DNA of 9,604 bases, from the NCBI GenBank assembly GCA_946611595.1, contig CAMODY010000062.1, forward strand, positions 1-9,604, read 5' to 3'. The notes below the pieces were generated by a model. That model did no database searches. It saw only the letters and a program-made list of their open reading frames with translations, and was not told the DNA's origin. This stretch comes from an uncultured Clostridia bacterium. GTDB taxonomy: Bacteria; Bacillota; Clostridia; Lachnospirales; Lachnospiraceae. The translations under genes were made by a program, and so were the position numbers. Below are positions 7,292 through 9,604 of this stretch, piece after piece. How positions within the stretch are numbered: position 1 is the stretch's first letter; each line of letters begins with the position of its first letter.

Positions 7292-8200
7292 TTATTTTTC
7301 CCTGTCGATCATGAAAGTAATTAAGTCATTTAAGAAGTCGTTTTTCTGAGGGAAACTGCTTAGTCCTTCAATTGCTGTTTCGGAATAGCGCGCAACATCC
7401 TCGCTTGCTTTTTCTAATCCTGCAAAGCTAAGATAGGTCACCTTTTCATTCTTCTCATCGCTTCCTACCGGTTTTCCAAGGACTTCTGTTGTACTGGTTA
7501 CATCTAAAATGTCATCTCTGATCTGGAATGCAATTCCAACATCACCGGCTATGGTTTCCACTTTTTTTACATCTTCATCGGATGCTCCTGCAAGAATTGC
7601 ACCGGCCATCATAGAGGCCTGAAGGAGCGCCGAAGTTTTATTGTAGTAGATAAAGTAAAGCTCATCCTCTTTCGTCTTAAAGTCTTCATTCTTATCTGCA
7701 TAAACATCCAGGCATTGTCCGCCAACCATTCCGTTAATGCCGGCTTTCTTTGCAAGCACAGAAAGAGCTTTAACGCCTTGAAGAACTCGTGCAGCGTCGC
7801 TTTCTTTTTCGATCGCCGAAAGGGCAAGTTCAAAGGCACTGTTTAAAAGCGCATCACCTGCTAAGATGCCAAACGCTTCTCCGTACTTTGCATGCGTCGT
7901 GGGAAGGCCTCGTCTGAATTCATCATTATCCATGGCTGGAAGGTCATCATGTACCAGCGAATAGGTATGGATAAATTCGATGGCTGCCATAAAAGCATGA
8001 AGCAGCGGATCATTTCCATCGTCTTTAAACAGAAGATAGGTCTCCATCATCAGCATCGGACGGACACGCTTTCCGCCTGCCCTTACCGAATATGCGACAG
8101 CCTCCGTAATCAACTTTGTATGCTCTCCTTCTTTAGGGAGCTGACGATAAATGATCTCGTTTATGAGTTCAACTTTTTGCTGTAATATTTGTTTGTCCAT
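7292..8200 (-). CDS. ispA: Farnesyl-diphosphate synthase (bacterial IspA type)
   Basis: IspA adds isopentenyl diphosphate to dimethylallyl and then geranyl diphosphate to give C15 farnesyl diphosphate, used for undecaprenyl carrier and quinone-type lipids. The 302-residue protein has GGKRVRP (42-48), the first Asp-rich motif DDLPAMD (85-91) with the two-residue insertion typical of bacterial farnesyl synthases, RRGLPTTH (96-103), GDALLN (115-120), GGQCLD (160-165), and the second Asp-rich motif FQIRDDILD (225-233), followed by GKPVGSD (242-248). Tyr80, five residues before the first motif, is the position where a bulky residue limits chain length; this favours C15 over C20 product. Geranyl- or geranylgeranyl-diphosphate synthase is the alternative. 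The start overlaps the xseB stop by one base (TAATG). No good ribosome binding site is visible upstream, so translation probably depends on xseB. Confidence 0.95.
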   Translation of the reverse strand: MDKQILQQKVELINEIIYRQLPKEGEHTKLITEAVAYSVRAGGKRVRPMLMMETYLLFKDDGNDPLLHAFMAAIEFIHTYSLVHDDLPAMDNDEFRRGLPTTHAKYGEAFGILAGDALLNSAFELALSAIEKESDAARVLQGVKALSVLAKKAGINGMVGGQCLDVYADKNEDFKTKEDELYFIYYNKTSALLQASMMAGAILAGASDEDVKKVETIAGDVGIAFQIRDDILDVTSTTEVLGKPVGSDEKNEKVTYLSFAGLEKASEDVARYSETAIEGLSSFPQKNDFLNDLITFMIDREK

Positions 8201-8202
8201 TA
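8198..8202 (-). promoter_or_regulatory. xseB-ispA TAATG overlap without a clear ribosome binding site
   Basis: The minus strand reads TAATG, with the final A of the xseB stop serving as the first base of the ispA start. The preceding 20 bases (8201-8220) contain AAGAAAG far upstream but no AGG or GAG core at normal spacing. This makes ispA the one start in the window that seems to rely on terminating ribosomes from the gene before it. Confidence 0.65.
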
Positions 8203-8403
8203 CTGTTCTGTGACTTTCTTGATGTCACACTCCACCTTTTCTATTTTCTTGTTGCAGACTTCCACTAAAGAAACACCGTTTTTATAGAGCTCAAAAGACT
8301 CTTCTAAAGGAAGTTCACTATCTTCCATCTTTTCGATCAGCTCATCAAGCTGTTCAAATGCTTCTTCTAATGTCAGCTCTTCGAAATTTGTTTTATCACT
8401 CAT
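8200..8403 (-). CDS. xseB: Exodeoxyribonuclease VII small subunit
   Basis: XseB is the small, non-catalytic subunit of exonuclease VII, which degrades single-stranded DNA from both ends into oligonucleotides. Several copies bind the coiled-coil part of each large subunit. This copy has 67 residues, within the usual range. It shows the family pattern: LTLEEAFEQLDELIEKMED (10-28), then ELPLEESFELYKNG (29-42), and a Cys (50) in a Lys/Glu-rich final helix. The whole chain is predicted to form an acidic helical hairpin with no signal or membrane segment. It directly follows xseA, with a 4-base ATGA overlap and AGGAG 8 bases before the start. Such coupling fits the need to make subunits together. 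Confidence 0.96.
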   Translation of the reverse strand: MSDKTNFEELTLEEAFEQLDELIEKMEDSELPLEESFELYKNGVSLVEVCNKKIEKVECDIKKVTEQ

Positions 8404-8416
8404 CGTTTGATCTCCT
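8400..8416 (-). promoter_or_regulatory. xseA-xseB ATGA overlap with strong AGGAG
   Basis: Bases 8400-8403 read ATGA on the minus strand, joining the xseB start to the xseA TGA stop. AGGAG at 8412-8416, inside the last xseA codons, has an ideal 8-base spacer. Unlike the next junction, xseB can therefore recruit ribosomes on its own, which could give the excess of small subunit that the enzyme needs. Confidence 0.75.
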
Positions 8417-9604
8417 GTATCTCTTTAACCTCTGCTAAGATCTGCCCATCGGTAACAAACAGATTTACTTCTTCTCCCTTTTTGATCTGCTTAATGCTCT
8501 TTAGGGATTTTCCTTTAGGATCCGTAGCATAAGCATATCCGGCGGATAGACGTTTTAGCGGAGATAAGCCTTCAAGCCGTTCTGAAAAAAGTCTCGTCCT
8601 CTCTTTTACATTACGCATACGATCTGTCATGATCTGTTCGATCACATCAGCCTTTTCCTGAAGACTTTGCTTTTTCTGCATCAGCTGATTCTGAGGAGAT
8701 AAGGTCTCCATCTTCAAAGCATAATGTTTGATCATATTTTTATGACGGTCTAAATTCCTATCGAGCAAAAGCTTAAGGGTGTATTTATAATCTGCAAGAC
8801 TCTTTTCAAACTGGTAGTAATCAAAGACTGCAAGTTCCGCCGCTGCACTCGGCGTAGGAGCCCTAAGGTCTGCGACAAAATCTGCGATCGTAAAATCGGT
8901 TTCATGACCGACCGCAGAGATCACAGGCGTATGACATTCAAAGATTGCACGAGCTACAATTTCTTCATTAAAAGCCCAGAGGTCTTCCATCGAGCCGCCG
9001 CCGCGACCAACAATGATCGTATCCACATCCGTCTGATCCAGATAGGCGATACCTGCTGCGATCTGTTCTGCTGCGCCTTCTCCCTGTACAGCGGAAGGAT
9101 ATAAAAGGATCTGGCAGTATGGATTCCTGCGGGATGCGACATTATAAATGTCGCGGATCACAGATCCGGTTTCCGCTGTAACCACGCCGATTTTCATTGA
9201 ATAGGCCGGGATTTCCTGTTTATATTCCTCGGAAAACATTCCCATTTCGGAAAGCTTTTTCTTAAGCTCTTCAAACTGTGCTGCAAGATCTCCCTTTCCG
9301 GCATCTTCGATCGACTTTGCGTAGATCTGGTATTTTCCGCCTGCCTCATAGACGCTGACGTTTCCATGAACGATAACCTGTTTTCCGTCTTCTAAACGGA
9401 ACTTCAGCATTGCAGCATCCGAGCGCCACATGACAGCAGCAATCGCCCCGCGCTCATCTTTTAAGGAAAAATAGATGTGCCCGGACGAATGGTATTTCAC
9501 ATTGGAAAGTTCCCCTTTGATATAGATGCCCCTTAAGATAAAGTCATCGTCAAACAGGCGCTTTACATAGGAATTGACCTGGCTTACGGAATAAACCTTT
9601 TTCT
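8400..9604 (-). CDS. xseA: Exodeoxyribonuclease VII large subunit (5' end just off window)
   Basis: XseA is the catalytic subunit of exonuclease VII, a metal-independent single-strand DNA nuclease used in repair and recombination. The 400 visible residues run to the right edge without a start. They begin KKVYSVSQVNSYVKRLF, the conserved N-terminus of the family, so only a few residues should be missing. The OB-fold domain occupies about the first 100 residues (ELSNVKYHSSGHIYFSLKD is its best mark). The nuclease core shows GVVTAETGSVIRDI, VGRGGGSMEDLWAFNEE, SAVGHETDFTIADF and LRAPTPSAAAE. These carry the Asp, Arg, His and Asp positions I recall as essential in the E. coli enzyme. A long charged helical stretch follows, where XseB binds, then the C-terminal LSAGYAYA segment. 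The GTG at 9500 is an internal Val codon of the OB-fold, not a start. xseB overlaps the stop. Confidence 0.97.
   Translation of the reverse strand, partial: KKVYSVSQVNSYVKRLFDDDFILRGIYIKGELSNVKYHSSGHIYFSLKDERGAIAAVMWRSDAAMLKFRLEDGKQVIVHGNVSVYEAGGKYQIYAKSIEDAGKGDLAAQFEELKKKLSEMGMFSEEYKQEIPAYSMKIGVVTAETGSVIRDIYNVASRRNPYCQILLYPSAVQGEGAAEQIAAGIAYLDQTDVDTIIVGRGGGSMEDLWAFNEEIVARAIFECHTPVISAVGHETDFTIADFVADLRAPTPSAAAELAVFDYYQFEKSLADYKYTLKLLLDRNLDRHKNMIKHYALKMETLSPQNQLMQKKQSLQEKADVIEQIMTDRMRNVKERTRLFSERLEGLSPLKRLSAGYAYATDPKGKSLKSIKQIKKGEEVNLFVTDGQILAEVKEIQEIKR

Larger units (their letters stand above)
1..9604 (-). other. Single-direction gene cluster, probable operon of nine genes
   Basis: All nine genes point the same way. 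From xseA to tlyA the junctions are ATGA, TAATG, a 1-base gap and ATGA. From tlyA onward the gaps are 34, 18, 16 and 18 bases, each ending in a recognisable ribosome binding site. No gap is large enough for a separate promoter plus leader, and no gap holds a GC-rich stem followed by a T run. One transcript is the simplest reading. Promoters within coding sequence, for example near the end of tlyA before the 34-base gap, cannot be excluded by eye. There is no stretch of 300 bases without a gene. Confidence 0.7.

Noticed and set aside
8400..9500. GTG at 9500 as the start of xseA
   Set aside because: The frame stays open to 9604 and the upstream residues match the conserved XseA N-terminus (YSVSQVNSYVKRLF, RGIYIKGELSN). 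The codon is an internal Val; the true start is beyond the edge.
1..9604. CRISPR array, tRNA/rRNA, insertion sequence, prophage or defence genes
   Set aside because: No direct-repeat array, cloverleaf-like segment in a gap, transposase or terminal repeats. Coding sequence fills practically the whole window.

Overview
The window looks like ordinary chromosomal DNA of a Gram-positive anaerobe in class Clostridia, most likely family Lachnospiraceae. This rests on the gene order xseA-xseB-ispA-dxs-tlyA-nadK, the strong AGGAG/AGGGAG-type ribosome binding sites, the moderately AT-leaning composition and the non-mevalonate isoprenoid genes. The assignment is from gene order and protein character, not from a database search.

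All nine genes lie on the minus strand and read from the right edge to the left edge. From 9604 down to 7292 are the exonuclease VII large subunit (cut by the window edge, only a few N-terminal residues missing), its small subunit, and a farnesyl-diphosphate synthase. From 7290 to 3739 are 1-deoxy-D-xylulose-5-phosphate synthase, a TlyA-type rRNA 2'-O-methyltransferase and NAD kinase. From 3720 to 2182 is cofactor-independent phosphoglycerate mutase. From 2165 to the left edge are two tandem, diverged copies of a membrane-anchored CapA-family (poly-gamma-glutamate capsule type) putative metallophosphatase; the second copy is cut by the edge after 264 codons.

No gap between genes exceeds 34 bases. 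The upstream half (xseA to tlyA) is joined by stop/start overlaps or a 1-base gap. The downstream half (nadK to the second CapA copy) has 16 to 34 base gaps, with a visible ribosome binding site before each start. There is no visible room for a promoter or terminator between genes, so one long transcript is the simplest reading, although promoters inside coding regions cannot be excluded.

The genes do not form one pathway. Dxs supplies the first intermediate of the MEP pathway and IspA condenses its C5 products to farnesyl diphosphate, the precursor for undecaprenyl carrier lipid. GpmI makes 2-phosphoglycerate in lower glycolysis; glycolysis also yields the pyruvate and glyceraldehyde-3-phosphate that Dxs uses. 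NadK supplies NADP, needed by the reductive step after Dxs. ExoVII and TlyA are DNA- and ribosome-maintenance enzymes often found beside these genes in Firmicutes. The CapA pair probably acts at the cell surface.

I found no RNA gene, mobile element, CRISPR array, riboswitch or convincing terminator, and nothing I would call a new system. The points most worth checking are the tandem CapA pair with Arg/Lys-rich cytoplasmic tails, the gpmI-capA-capA block following nadK, and a substitution next to the expected catalytic Glu of Dxs.
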